Part shown: piece by piece, positions 34,596 to 43,085 of the stretch | Layout: every line of letters starts with the position of its first letter | How positions within the stretch are numbered: the first letter of the stretch is position 1 | Assembly (NCBI GenBank): GCA_947625015.1 | Contig: CANQMR010000020.1 | Location: 1 to 63,203 of the forward strand | From: an uncultured Lachnospiraceae bacterium | GTDB lineage: Bacteria; Bacillota; Clostridia; Lachnospirales; Lachnospiraceae | Direction: 5' to 3' | DNA length: 63,203 bases | Made by a program: the position numbers and the translations under genes | Notes under the pieces: model-generated | What the model saw: the letters and a program-made list of their open reading frames with translations, nothing else | What the model was told of the DNA's origin: nothing | Databases searched by the model: none

Positions 34596-35777
34596 CTATC
34601 CTCTAAGTCCCACATAACGGTATTCCTCAAAGGCTTTTCCTTCCTTGTCGTATGCCTCTAAATCCCTGTAAATGCGCTCTGCTTCCTCAACGGTAAAGTC
34701 CCTGCCGCCCAAACCGTAAATCAGGTTAAATGCCCTCACATTGGCAGCATGGTCATAAAGGGCCGCCTTAACCTCTGCTCCTAAAGGACCGCCCTTGCCT
34801 CTGAAGCTCTCGCTTCTGTCCATAATGGCAACCGTCTTACAATGCTTGAGGGCGTTCGCAATCTCCTCGTCGGGGAAGGGACGGAAAACTCTAAGCTTTA
34901 ACAATCCCGCCTTTACTCCCTGTTCCCGTAAGGCGTCCACTGCATCTTTTGAAGTTCCGGCAGCGGAACCGATAATCACCATGGCATAATCCGCATCCTC
35001 TAAGCGGTATTCCTCAAAGAATCCGTAGGTTCTTCCTGACATTTCGCCATATTCCTTACCTACTTCCAAAATCACCCTTTTGGCATTTCGCATGGCCGTA
35101 TTCTGCGCCATCTTCGTCTCCATATAATAATTGGAAACTGCATACGGTCCGACGGCAATCGGCTGCTCTGCATTCAGCAGGTAATTTTCCGGCTCATATT
35201 CCCCTACAAAACCTTTTACCTTTTCATCTTCTAAAAGCTCGATATTCTCCACAGCATGGCTGGTAATAAATCCGTCCTGGCAGATCATAATGGGAAGCCT
35301 TACATCCTTATGCTCGGAAATGCGGTACGCCTGAACAAAATTGTCATAGGCCTCCTGATTATTCTCCGCATATATCTGAATGAACCCTGTATCTCTGGCG
35401 CCCATGGAATCGGAATGGTCGCAGTTGATGTTAATGGGGCCGGAAAGTGCCCGGTTGACCAGACATAACGCCAACGGCAGGCGGTTAGATGCCGCCACAT
35501 AAAGCTCCTCCCACATCAGAGCCAGCCCGCAGGAAGAAGTGGCCGTAAGGGCTCTTGCTCCCGCTGCGGAAGCGCCTACGGTTGCGCTCATGGAGCTGTG
35601 CTCACTCTCCACAGGAATGAAATCGGTGTCCATCTCTCCATTGGCAATATAGTTTGCCACATACTGGGGAATCTCCGTTGAAGGAGTAATAGGGAATGCC
35701 GGCATAACATCGGGATTCACCTGTTTAATCGCATAGGAAATGGCCTCATTTCCTGATAATCTCTCTCTAATCGCCAT
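34596..35777 (-). CDS. porA: 2-oxoacid:ferredoxin oxidoreductase, alpha subunit
   Basis: Alpha subunit of 393 residues. Its pyrimidine-binding domain has LSGNEAISYAIKQVNPDVMP and FPITPSTEIPQYVANYIANG. ATSSCGLALMWEELYVAASN follows, and the C-terminal domain has MDRSESFRGKGGPLGAEVKA. Together with the gamma subunit it completes the catalytic core of the four-subunit enzyme. 12 nt separates it from porB and 1 nt from porD. Confidence 0.9.
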   Translation of the reverse strand: MAIRERLSGNEAISYAIKQVNPDVMPAFPITPSTEIPQYVANYIANGEMDTDFIPVESEHSSMSATVGASAAGARALTATSSCGLALMWEELYVAASNRLPLALCLVNRALSGPININCDHSDSMGARDTGFIQIYAENNQEAYDNFVQAYRISEHKDVRLPIMICQDGFITSHAVENIELLEDEKVKGFVGEYEPENYLLNAEQPIAVGPYAVSNYYMETKMAQNTAMRNAKRVILEVGKEYGEMSGRTYGFFEEYRLEDADYAMVIIGSAAGTSKDAVDALREQGVKAGLLKLRVFRPFPDEEIANALKHCKTVAIMDRSESFRGKGGPLGAEVKAALYDHAANVRAFNLIYGLGGRDFTVEEAERIYRDLEAYDKEGKAFEEYRYVGLRG

Positions 35778-35778
35778 C

Positions 35779-36084
35779 TTACTGTCCCTCCTTCATGGAA
35801 ATTGCCTCAAAAGGACAGACCTTCGCGCATATGCCGCAGCCCTTGCAGTGGTCGTAGTCAAAATCCTCTCTCTTACTGTCGCATACGGGTATGGAGCTGT
35901 CCGGACATACGGGAACGCACAAAAGACATTGCTTGCATTTCTCCTCATGGAATACCGGCGTCTGGGTTCTCCACTCGCCTGTATGAAAAAGTCTGGAAGT
36001 CCCGGCAGCATATATCTGATTGCCCTCCGTAATGTCCTGCCATGGACTTTTTTCCGTAATCCTTGTCACATCTGTTGCTGCCAT
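35779..36084 (-). CDS. porD: 2-oxoacid:ferredoxin oxidoreductase, delta (ferredoxin) subunit
   Basis: A 101-residue subunit with two 4Fe-4S motifs, CKQCLLCVPVCPDSSIPV and CKGCGICAKVCPFEAI. It passes electrons from the TPP site to ferredoxin. The gene starts immediately after the porC stop and is followed at once by porA. Confidence 0.93.
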   Translation of the reverse strand: MAATDVTRITEKSPWQDITEGNQIYAAGTSRLFHTGEWRTQTPVFHEEKCKQCLLCVPVCPDSSIPVCDSKREDFDYDHCKGCGICAKVCPFEAISMKEGQ

Positions 36085-36657
36085 TTACTCCACCTCCTCA
36101 TATGCCATATGTAACGCCTTCATATTTCCCTCAATGACCTCCGGCTTCTTGGAAAATTTGTGTCTGTAGGAAGCCTCCATCTCCCGGAAGAAATCCTCCT
36201 TGTCCATCACTCCGCTGATCGCTGCAATAGCCGCTAACATAGGGGAATTGGGAAAATATTTTCCAAGACATTTTTCAGATATCTCTCTTGCATCTATAGT
36301 ATAGACGCCGCCGGTATATCCCTTTAAATGGGGCTTTACCTCCTCCGGCGTCTTGGTGGTATTAATGACGATTGCCCCCTCCGGCTTTAAGCCGTTAGTC
36401 ACATCTACGCTCTCTAACAGCGTCTCGTCTACCACAACGACATAATCCGGATCGTAAATATTAGAATGTACCCGAATCGGGTTATCGCTGATCCGGTTAT
36501 AGGCGGTAATTGGCGCTCCCATCCGCTCCGGGCCATATTCCGGAAAGCCCTGTACATGTTTTCCTGTCATAAATGCGGCGTCGGCTAACATCAATGCCGC
36601 CGTCTTGGCACCCTGGCCGCCCCGGCCATGCCATCTGATTTCCACTGTGTTCTTCAA
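36085..36657 (-). CDS. porC: 2-oxoacid:ferredoxin oxidoreductase, gamma subunit
   Basis: A 190-residue gamma subunit that begins MKNTVEIRWHGRGGQGAKTA, the classic family start, and contains FPEYGPERMGAPITAYNRIS. It is first gene of the porCDAB operon. I start at a TTG at 36657, because GGAG lies 8 nt upstream and this gives the conserved N-terminus; a GTG at 36666 would sit too close to the site. Confidence 0.9.
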   Translation of the reverse strand: MKNTVEIRWHGRGGQGAKTAALMLADAAFMTGKHVQGFPEYGPERMGAPITAYNRISDNPIRVHSNIYDPDYVVVVDETLLESVDVTNGLKPEGAIVINTTKTPEEVKPHLKGYTGGVYTIDAREISEKCLGKYFPNSPMLAAIAAISGVMDKEDFFREMEASYRHKFSKKPEVIEGNMKALHMAYEEVE

Positions 36658-36703
36658 CTTTAACACTCCTCGCTTATTTTATCTTCATTCCAGTGATTGC
36701 GAT

Positions 36704-36746
36704 AAAAAATCCACAGCACACTATGAATTATTATATGTGCTGTGGA
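36704..36746 (-). terminator. Intrinsic terminator upstream of porC
   Basis: TCCACAGCACA (36710-36720) and TGTGCTGTGGA (36736-36746) form a perfect 11-bp stem, followed on the minus strand by six T (36704-36709). It ends the signalling operon at 36874-40496. Confidence 0.85.
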
Positions 36747-36817
36747 TAAAAAAGTAAAGTGAAAATATGAAATCTTTTCATTAAGCAAATGAGAGGGATT
36801 CATCATAGTTGCCTTGC

Positions 36818-36848
36818 AATGGGAAGGTGGATAACCCATCTTCCCATT
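36818..36848. other. Perfect stem-loop downstream of the HD-GYP gene
   Basis: AATGGGAAG (36818-36826) and CTTCCCATT (36840-36848) pair perfectly around a 13-nt loop. No T-run follows on either strand, so it is not a standard terminator. It may stabilise the 3' end of the mRNA ahead of the true terminator at 36704-36746. Confidence 0.5.
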
Positions 36849-36873
36849 CTAAATCTGCTTTATCAAATGCGTC

Positions 36874-37962
36874 TTACTTAATCTCATCTGCCAGTTTTTC
36901 AAACGCCTCCCGGCTCTTGCGGAAGCACTCCATTAGCTTCGGTGAAAATACGCCGCACTCCCCGTTAATAATCATATGGTATGCCTTATCTTTAGGAATA
37001 GCGTCCTTATATACCCGTTCACAGACAAGGGCGTCATACACATCTGCTATCGATACAATCTGCGCAGAAATGGGGATTTCTTCCCCCTTTAATCCATCCG
37101 GATAACCCTTGCCGTCATACCGCTCGTGATGGTGGCGGCAGATGTCTAAACTCACCTGTCTGTATTCGTCATCCCAGATACCGCCAATATTATTAAGGAT
37201 ATCGCATCCTCTGGTGGTGTGGGATTTCATGTATTCAAATTCTTCCTCATTAAATCGTCCCGGCTTCAGCAGAATCTTATCCGGTATGGCAATCTTACCC
37301 AAATCATGCAGGGAACTGGCGGTTACAATCATCTCTACCTGTTTCTCGTCTAAATGATATTCCGGATAATCTTTCATCATCTGGTACGCTAAAATCCTTG
37401 TAAAGCCCTTTACCCGTTGAATATGCTCGCCGCTTTCCAGATTCCGGGACTCTACCACTGTACCTAATACTTCGATGATTCTCTCATTGTTGGCTTTTAA
37501 TTTCTCTGTCTGCATCTGTAAAATCCGGTTCTGCTTACGCAGGGTTTCCGTCTGGCTTTCCACCTTCTCCTCAAGATGATTCTTGTAAGCAAACAAATCC
37601 ACCACATTCTTTACGCGGTTCTTAACCAGCGCAGGCTCAAACGGTTTATGGATAAAATCGGACACGCCGATTTCAAAACAGCGGTTCTCAATCTCCACTG
37701 CCCGCTCCCCGCTGATTACCAAAACAGGAATCTTATTCATCCAGCCCTGTTTTTTCATCTCCTCCATAACAGCAAAGCCGTCCATCTTAGGCATCTGTAA
37801 ATCCAAGAGCAGCGCCGCCGTATCCTCACTCATCGTATTCAGCTTTTCAATCGCCTGCTCCCCGTCCTCGGACATTACAACCTCATATACATCCTGAAGA
37901 ATATCCTGCAATAATTCCCTATTTAGCTCTGCATCATCCACTACTAAAATCTTATTCTTCAT
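36874..37962 (-). CDS. Response regulator with HD-GYP phosphodiesterase domain
   Basis: A 362-residue two-domain protein. Residues 1-120 form a receiver domain (KILVVDDAELNRELLQDIL, LLLDLQMPKMDGFAV, VISGE, KPFEP). A coiled coil leads to the HD-GYP domain with HDLGKIAIPDKILLKPG near residue 217 and HHHERYDGKGYPDGL near 284, so all HD and GYP residues are present. It should hydrolyse cyclic di-GMP under phosphorylation control. I start at 37962 (MKNKIL). It lies after the DUF342 gene, and the Hpt protein two genes upstream is a likely phosphodonor. Confidence 0.9.
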   Translation of the reverse strand: MKNKILVVDDAELNRELLQDILQDVYEVVMSEDGEQAIEKLNTMSEDTAALLLDLQMPKMDGFAVMEEMKKQGWMNKIPVLVISGERAVEIENRCFEIGVSDFIHKPFEPALVKNRVKNVVDLFAYKNHLEEKVESQTETLRKQNRILQMQTEKLKANNERIIEVLGTVVESRNLESGEHIQRVKGFTRILAYQMMKDYPEYHLDEKQVEMIVTASSLHDLGKIAIPDKILLKPGRFNEEEFEYMKSHTTRGCDILNNIGGIWDDEYRQVSLDICRHHHERYDGKGYPDGLKGEEIPISAQIVSIADVYDALVCERVYKDAIPKDKAYHMIINGECGVFSPKLMECFRKSREAFEKLADEIK

Positions 37963-37981
37963 ATTGCCCTCTACCTCTTCT

Positions 37982-40147
37982 TTAATTTGAATACACAACA
38001 ATTCTGTCATTTGCGCGTCTGACAATCACATCATGAACCGTATGTGACACCCATTTTATGTTGTCAATAATTACAACAGAACCCTCATACATGGTTCCCT
38101 TAATGACTGCCCTTGCTCCGGCCATGCTTTCAATAGCATCCTCACATTCCTGTTTCTGCTTATACAGACTGTCAAGTTCTAATTCTTTTGTATAGATTGC
38201 ATTCTCTATCTTTAAATAAATCTCCATCGTGTTGCGCACTTCCGGAGGATATTTTCTCTGAAAATCCATATAGGCATTGCCCAATATCGCAAGCTCCTTA
38301 TTCACATCCCCTATCTTCTTCTCAAGAAGAGTCAAGGTATGCATGGCTGACTCGTCTACGCCTAACTTCAGTACCGTCCGCAAATTGGCATGATTGCCGA
38401 TATTAAAGGCTTTGATTCCCCGTACTGCCTGGGCAACGCCTCCCGCAATCATTCCCTTTCTGCCCTGAATCACTATGTTGCCTTCCGCATACATATTACA
38501 GTTCAAGGCATAATTGGCATGGATATCGCCATGGGAAATAACATTAATCGATTCAAAAAACTTGGCAGTCACCTTTTTCCCTGCCTCAATTACCCCATGG
38601 CCTGCGCCGTTGGCTCCCTGCCGCAGCAAAATCTCGCCGCCGCACTTAATCATAGCGCCTTCCACCGCGCCGTTCACAATGACATCTTCTGTAGCCCGGA
38701 TTACGGACCCGGCTCCTACATTGCCCTGTACATAGACGCAGCCGTCAAAATCTACATTACCTGTGGCGGCATTGACCTCCTCCACCACATAAAGTTTGGT
38801 AATCTCTATCTTATTGTCATCAATTAAATCAATCTTTCCGCTGATAGCGGCAATGTAAGTCTTTCCATCCGGCAAAAGCACAAAACCATGGCCGGTGAGC
38901 ACATTCATCTCATGGCCCTTTTTCACATTTAAATGCTTACCGGTTACCGTATAACCCGGCGTGCCATACTCCGCTTCATGGTAAAGGGCGATTTTCTGCC
39001 CTTCCTCTACCAACTCATACCAGCGTATATGCTGATAATCTACCGAACCATCATGTAACACCTTGGGGGTTCTGTCCATGGTGGTCTTAAAAAAGTATTC
39101 GTACCAGCCGTCTTTTCCTGCGCCGGACACCTTGCCTCTGGCAATGAGCACCGACTGGTTATACAATTTCTCCTTCACCAGCTTCTCTACTGCGGATTTG
39201 ATAACGCCCTTAGTCACTCCCTCTGACTTTAGGACCTGTAAAACCTCCTGCACCGTAACCGTCTCGTCCGGCTTGCATTTTAACTCTATTCTGGCCTCCA
39301 TCTCATCACTGCTGATAAAGACCACAAACTGCTGGTGCTTTAAAACCTCTGCCGTTCCGTCTACAATTCCCACTGTGGCGCCGGTGGACAGGGCTTTCCG
39401 CTTTCTGGCCATATCCGTTGCCGTATACATAAACCGGCAGTAGGAACTGATATCAATTCCTTCCTCTAAACCTAAGCGAATCTCCCGCATCTGCTGCCAG
39501 GAAAACAGGGAATTAATGTAAGGCTTCACATCTACCCTGTGCTCTAGGCCCAGCCGAATCTCCCGCATCTGCTGCCAGCCATACTCTATGTTGGCATAAA
39601 TCTTCGGGTCAATTCCTCCCTCAAGGCCGTTGCAAATCTCCCGAATGGAGGCGCCTCTGAAATCCTTGCTGAGATAGGGCTCAATATCCAGTTTCTTCTC
39701 TAACGCAATGCGAATCTCTTCTACCTGCTCAACATTATAGCCCTGTTTGATGTAATCAATAATCTCTACCTTGCTCAGGGTAGCTTTTCGCAACTGGCGC
39801 AGCATACCGGCTTCCAGCCTGGAAAACTTAGACAGGTCTATACTTTTCTCCAGACCTTTCCGTATCTGCCGCATTTTCTGATAATCCAGTTCGGGGGAAG
39901 CATACTTCTTATAGTCTAAACCTGCCTCCATGCCCAGACGGATCTCTTCCATTTGAAACCAGTCGTATTCCGGCCTGGCGTACTGGCTGACATCCACGCC
40001 CGCCATCATACCCAGACGAATCTGCCGCATCTGGATTGCCAGATATTCCTTCTTTGCAAAAACCGACACATCCAGATGATCCGCAAGTCCGGTATCAATC
40101 TCTAACTTCTGGTCAATATCAAATTCTACATTATTATATGTCAGCAT
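37982..40147 (-). CDS. DUF342 (FapA-type) protein with N-terminal repeat array
   Basis: A 721-residue protein. About residues 20-260 hold roughly nine repeats of about 25-35 residues with the core Q-M-R-E-I-R-L-G-L-E-x-G-x-D-V, for example QQMREIRLGLEHRVDVKPYI. A DUF342/FapA region follows, with GTPGYTVTGKHLNVKKGHEM and a beta-helix rich in Gly (VEGAMIKCGGEILLRQGANG). A coiled coil near 600-680 and a beta C-terminus end the protein. FapA proteins act in polymer or membrane association, but the role of this fusion is unknown. Start at 40147 (MLTYNN), 7 nt after GAGGAG; it overlaps the Hpt gene. Confidence 0.85.
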   Translation of the reverse strand: MLTYNNVEFDIDQKLEIDTGLADHLDVSVFAKKEYLAIQMRQIRLGMMAGVDVSQYARPEYDWFQMEEIRLGMEAGLDYKKYASPELDYQKMRQIRKGLEKSIDLSKFSRLEAGMLRQLRKATLSKVEIIDYIKQGYNVEQVEEIRIALEKKLDIEPYLSKDFRGASIREICNGLEGGIDPKIYANIEYGWQQMREIRLGLEHRVDVKPYINSLFSWQQMREIRLGLEEGIDISSYCRFMYTATDMARKRKALSTGATVGIVDGTAEVLKHQQFVVFISSDEMEARIELKCKPDETVTVQEVLQVLKSEGVTKGVIKSAVEKLVKEKLYNQSVLIARGKVSGAGKDGWYEYFFKTTMDRTPKVLHDGSVDYQHIRWYELVEEGQKIALYHEAEYGTPGYTVTGKHLNVKKGHEMNVLTGHGFVLLPDGKTYIAAISGKIDLIDDNKIEITKLYVVEEVNAATGNVDFDGCVYVQGNVGAGSVIRATEDVIVNGAVEGAMIKCGGEILLRQGANGAGHGVIEAGKKVTAKFFESINVISHGDIHANYALNCNMYAEGNIVIQGRKGMIAGGVAQAVRGIKAFNIGNHANLRTVLKLGVDESAMHTLTLLEKKIGDVNKELAILGNAYMDFQRKYPPEVRNTMEIYLKIENAIYTKELELDSLYKQKQECEDAIESMAGARAVIKGTMYEGSVVIIDNIKWVSHTVHDVIVRRANDRIVVYSN

Positions 40148-40496
40148 TCTGCAGCTCCTCAATCGCCTTTCGTATCACAGCATACTTTGCCTTGACAAGT
40201 TCAAACTGCTTCAATGCCTCATCACTCCACTCTCCATGTCGTAAGAGCTCTGTCAAATTATCCACAGGAACAAAAAAATCAGAAAATGCCATGTTCTGGC
40301 ACAGTCCCTTAAGGGTATGCGCCTCCCTGAATGCATCCTCATAATTCCCATTGTCAACAGCCGTACACAAATTGTTAAAGGTTTCATCTCGCAAAAACAT
40401 AAACAGGAATTTCTTAATCCTCGCATCATCTAACATCCGCTTGATTACGGTTTCATAATCCTCCTGCATGGCCATATAGCACTCTTTAACAGTCAT
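40134..40496 (-). CDS. Histidine phosphotransfer (Hpt) domain protein
   Basis: A 120-residue four-helix Hpt protein. The phosphorylated His is H60 in REAHTLKGLCQNM, followed by the DFFVPVDNLTELLRHG helix. It relays phosphate between a hybrid kinase and a response regulator; no kinase is encoded nearby. It is the first gene of the Hpt / DUF342 / HD-GYP operon, with AGGGGGG before its ATG. Confidence 0.9.
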   Translation of the reverse strand: MTVKECYMAMQEDYETVIKRMLDDARIKKFLFMFLRDETFNNLCTAVDNGNYEDAFREAHTLKGLCQNMAFSDFFVPVDNLTELLRHGEWSDEALKQFELVKAKYAVIRKAIEELQNADI

Positions 40497-40601
40497 CTTG
40501 ACCCCCCTTTTCCCACTTTTCCTAAAACTCCCCTATATTCTAACAGAAAATGTAAATCTATTCAACAACAAATCACTTTTTTCCCTCAAAATCCACCTAA
40601 A

Positions 40602-41157
40602 ATCTTCCCTCTGTTCCCCTATTCCCTATCTCCCGTTTCCGGCAGGCAATATTCTTTCCCGCCCTTTTGTATTGGAAACGCCGCCAGAGGGGCAGTATCC
40701 TTTCCTGTTTTTCCCGCACTGTTTTCGGTTTTAAGAAATCCTGCTGACGGGCTGTCCTGCATGTTTGATTGCATGTGCTTTCGAAGAACTCACACCGGGA
40801 AGGGGTGACTGGGAAACATCTTAAGCCCCTTTGAAAACGCCGGTACTTGCGGAGGACATAAAAGTTTATCCTATTTGATAGACTTAGATGTCCTCCGCTT
40901 ATGTACCGCTGCGTTTTCAACGGAGCGAAAGCGTGGCTGTAAGATGTTTGCCCAGCACCCCTAACCCGGTGCTCAGACACTTCTTCGCACATGCATCATG
41001 CAGGACAGACCGGCAGCGGATTTCTAAAAAACCGCGTGTCGGGAAAACAGGAAAGGATACTGCCCCTCTGGCGGCATACAAGTAAACATTAAGGGCGGAA
41101 AGGCACCCTGTCTGCCGGAAATCAGGATGCCTTCTAAATGGGGAACGGTGGGAAGAT
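40602..41157. repeat. Giant hairpin repeat, copy A
   Basis: About 556 nt that fold into one long imperfect stem. Paired blocks from outside in: 40602-40609/41150-41157, 40613-40619/41140-41146, 40636-40645/41112-41121, 40654-40666/41091-41103, and a perfect 32-bp block 40680-40711/41044-41075. The inner core follows, with blocks such as CTGTCCTGCATG/CATGCAGGACAG, AAACATCTTA/TAAGATGTTT, TGAAAACGC/GCGTTTTCA and CGGAGGACAT/ATGTCCTCCG around a small loop near 40873. The core (40709-41047, 339 nt) recurs at 46740-47078 with 8 substitutions. It fills the gap between the ABC exporter stop (3 nt away) and the Hpt gene. Short reading frames inside it are by-products of the palindrome. Confidence 0.92.
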
Positions 41158-41159
41158 AC

Positions 41160-43085
41160 TCAGGCGGTTTTGCCGGTGTAGAGCTGGTAATATTTTCCTT
41201 TCTGCTCAATGAGTTCATCGTGGGTTCCCTTTTCGATTATGCGCCCCTGCTCTAAGACTACAATGCAGTCGCTGTTGCGCACAGTGGAAAGGCGGTGGGC
41301 AATGACAAAGGTGGTTCTGCCCTTCATCAGCTTATCCATTCCGTCCTGTACCAGCCGCTCGGTACGGGTATCAATGGAGGAGGTTGCCTCGTCTAAAATC
41401 AGCGCCGGCGGATTGGCGATAGCTGCCCTTGCAATGGCTAGAAGCTGACGCTGCCCCTGGCTTAAGTTAGCGCCGTCCCCGGTAAGGACTGTGTCGTACC
41501 CCTGGGGCAGATGCTTGATAAAGCTGTGGGCGTTGGCAAGCCTTGCCGCTGCCTCCACCTCCTCGTCCGTCGCATTTAGATTGCCGTAGCGGATATTCTC
41601 CCGGACAGTAGCCGTAAATAAATGGGTATCCTGTAATACAATCCCCAGAGAATGGCGCAGGTCGGCTTTTTTAATTTTATTGATATTGATGCCGTCATAG
41701 CGGATTTTTCCGTCCTGTATGTCATAAAAGCGGTTAATCAGATTGGTAATGGTCGTTTTTCCGGCTCCGGTAGAACCTACAAACGCAATCTTCTGTCCCG
41801 GCTTGGCGTATAGCTTGATGTCGTGGAGAACCATTTTTTCATCATTATAACCGAAGTCGACGCCGTCTAAGACCACGCCGCCCTGCAACGGTTCGTAGGT
41901 TACGCTGCCGTCTGCCTGGTGCTCATGCTTCCACGCCCATTTACCGGTATAATGCTTGTCGCTTTCCGTAAGCTCGCCGTCTTTTTCCTCTGCCACCACC
42001 AGTTTCACATAACCGTTATCCGTCTCCGGTTCTTCATCTAACAGCTTAAATACCCTCTCTGCTCCGGCCAAAGCCATAACGATAGCATTTAACTGCATAC
42101 TAATCTGGTTAATGGGCATATTAAAGCTCTTGTTAAAGGACAGGAAGCTGGCAAGCGTTCCCAGTGTCAGATTCGTAATCCCTCCAAGGGCTAAGATACC
42201 GCCCACAATCGTACACACCACATAACTCATGTTTCCTAACTGTGCATTGACCGGCCCTAACATATTGGCAAATTTATTTGCCTGATAAGCGCTTTCAAAC
42301 AAGCGGTCATTTAAAATGTTGAAATCCTTTAAGCTCTCCTCCTCATGGCAGAACACCTTAACCACCTTCTGCCCGGACATCATTTCTTCAATGTATCCGT
42401 TGACGGCTCCGATATCCTTTTGCTGCTGTACAAAATAGCTGCCGGACTGCCCCGCCACCTTCTTTGTTACTAAAAGCATGATTCCGACCATAATCAGGGT
42501 GACAACGGTAAGGGGAATACTTAACCGAATCATGCACACCAGCACAGTGACAATGGTAATGCCGCTGTTCAAAAACTGAGGCATACTCTGGGAAATCACC
42601 TGTCTTAGAGTATCAATGTCATTGGTGTAAATAGACATGATATCTCCATGGGCGTGGGTATCAAAATATTTAATGGGAAGCCCCTCCATATGAACAAACA
42701 TTTCATTCCGCAGATTCCGCAGGGTTCCCTGCGTAACCTTTACCATAAGACGGGCCTGTAGATAAGTGGCGCAGATTCCCAAAGCATAAAAGCCCGCCAC
42801 CCTTCCAATGGCCCCAGCCAGACCGGAAAAATCCGGATTGCTGGTATTTAACAGCGGGGTAATATACCCGTCAATCAAAGTCTGCATAAACATAGTTCCC
42901 TGGGCGTTACACAACACGCTTACAACAATACAGATTACCACTGTAACGACATGGAATTTGTAATATTTCATTACATAGCCAAAAAGCCGCTTTAAAATCT
43001 TTCCCGGATTTTTTACCGTAGGCTTTTGTCCTCTCGGCACTCGCCTTCCCGGACCGCCTTTTACCTGTCTTACTCTCTCTGCCAT
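41160..43085 (-). CDS. ABC exporter half-transporter (catalytic subunit)
   Basis: A 641-residue membrane-ATPase fusion. Six membrane helices lie at about 35-350. The ATPase has Walker A FVGSTGAGKTTITNLINRF, signature NLSQGQRQLLAIARA and Walker B ALILDEATSSIDTR with the catalytic Glu. An insert of about 60 residues between the domains carries acidic and Trp-rich sequence (HYTGKWAWKHEHQADG). It pairs with the gene at 43085-44836, with which it overlaps, as a heterodimeric drug or lipid exporter. Its stop codon is 3 nt from giant hairpin A. Confidence 0.92.
   Translation of the reverse strand: MAERVRQVKGGPGRRVPRGQKPTVKNPGKILKRLFGYVMKYYKFHVVTVVICIVVSVLCNAQGTMFMQTLIDGYITPLLNTSNPDFSGLAGAIGRVAGFYALGICATYLQARLMVKVTQGTLRNLRNEMFVHMEGLPIKYFDTHAHGDIMSIYTNDIDTLRQVISQSMPQFLNSGITIVTVLVCMIRLSIPLTVVTLIMVGIMLLVTKKVAGQSGSYFVQQQKDIGAVNGYIEEMMSGQKVVKVFCHEEESLKDFNILNDRLFESAYQANKFANMLGPVNAQLGNMSYVVCTIVGGILALGGITNLTLGTLASFLSFNKSFNMPINQISMQLNAIVMALAGAERVFKLLDEEPETDNGYVKLVVAEEKDGELTESDKHYTGKWAWKHEHQADGSVTYEPLQGGVVLDGVDFGYNDEKMVLHDIKLYAKPGQKIAFVGSTGAGKTTITNLINRFYDIQDGKIRYDGININKIKKADLRHSLGIVLQDTHLFTATVRENIRYGNLNATDEEVEAAARLANAHSFIKHLPQGYDTVLTGDGANLSQGQRQLLAIARAAIANPPALILDEATSSIDTRTERLVQDGMDKLMKGRTTFVIAHRLSTVRNSDCIVVLEQGRIIEKGTHDELIEQKGKYYQLYTGKTA

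Noticed and set aside
33674-36666. Assigning the por genes specifically to 2-oxoisovalerate (vor)
   Set aside because: The motifs fit the pyruvate type at least as well, and substrate cannot be settled from sequence alone.
40597-41085. Open frames of 65-131 codons on both strands inside giant hairpin A
   Set aside because: They lie wholly within the palindrome, lack ribosome sites and recur only because the repeat recurs at 46907-47164; no protein family was recognised.
40602-41157. Giant hairpin as an ordinary Rho-independent terminator
   Set aside because: It is about ten times too long and no T-run follows the stem on either strand.
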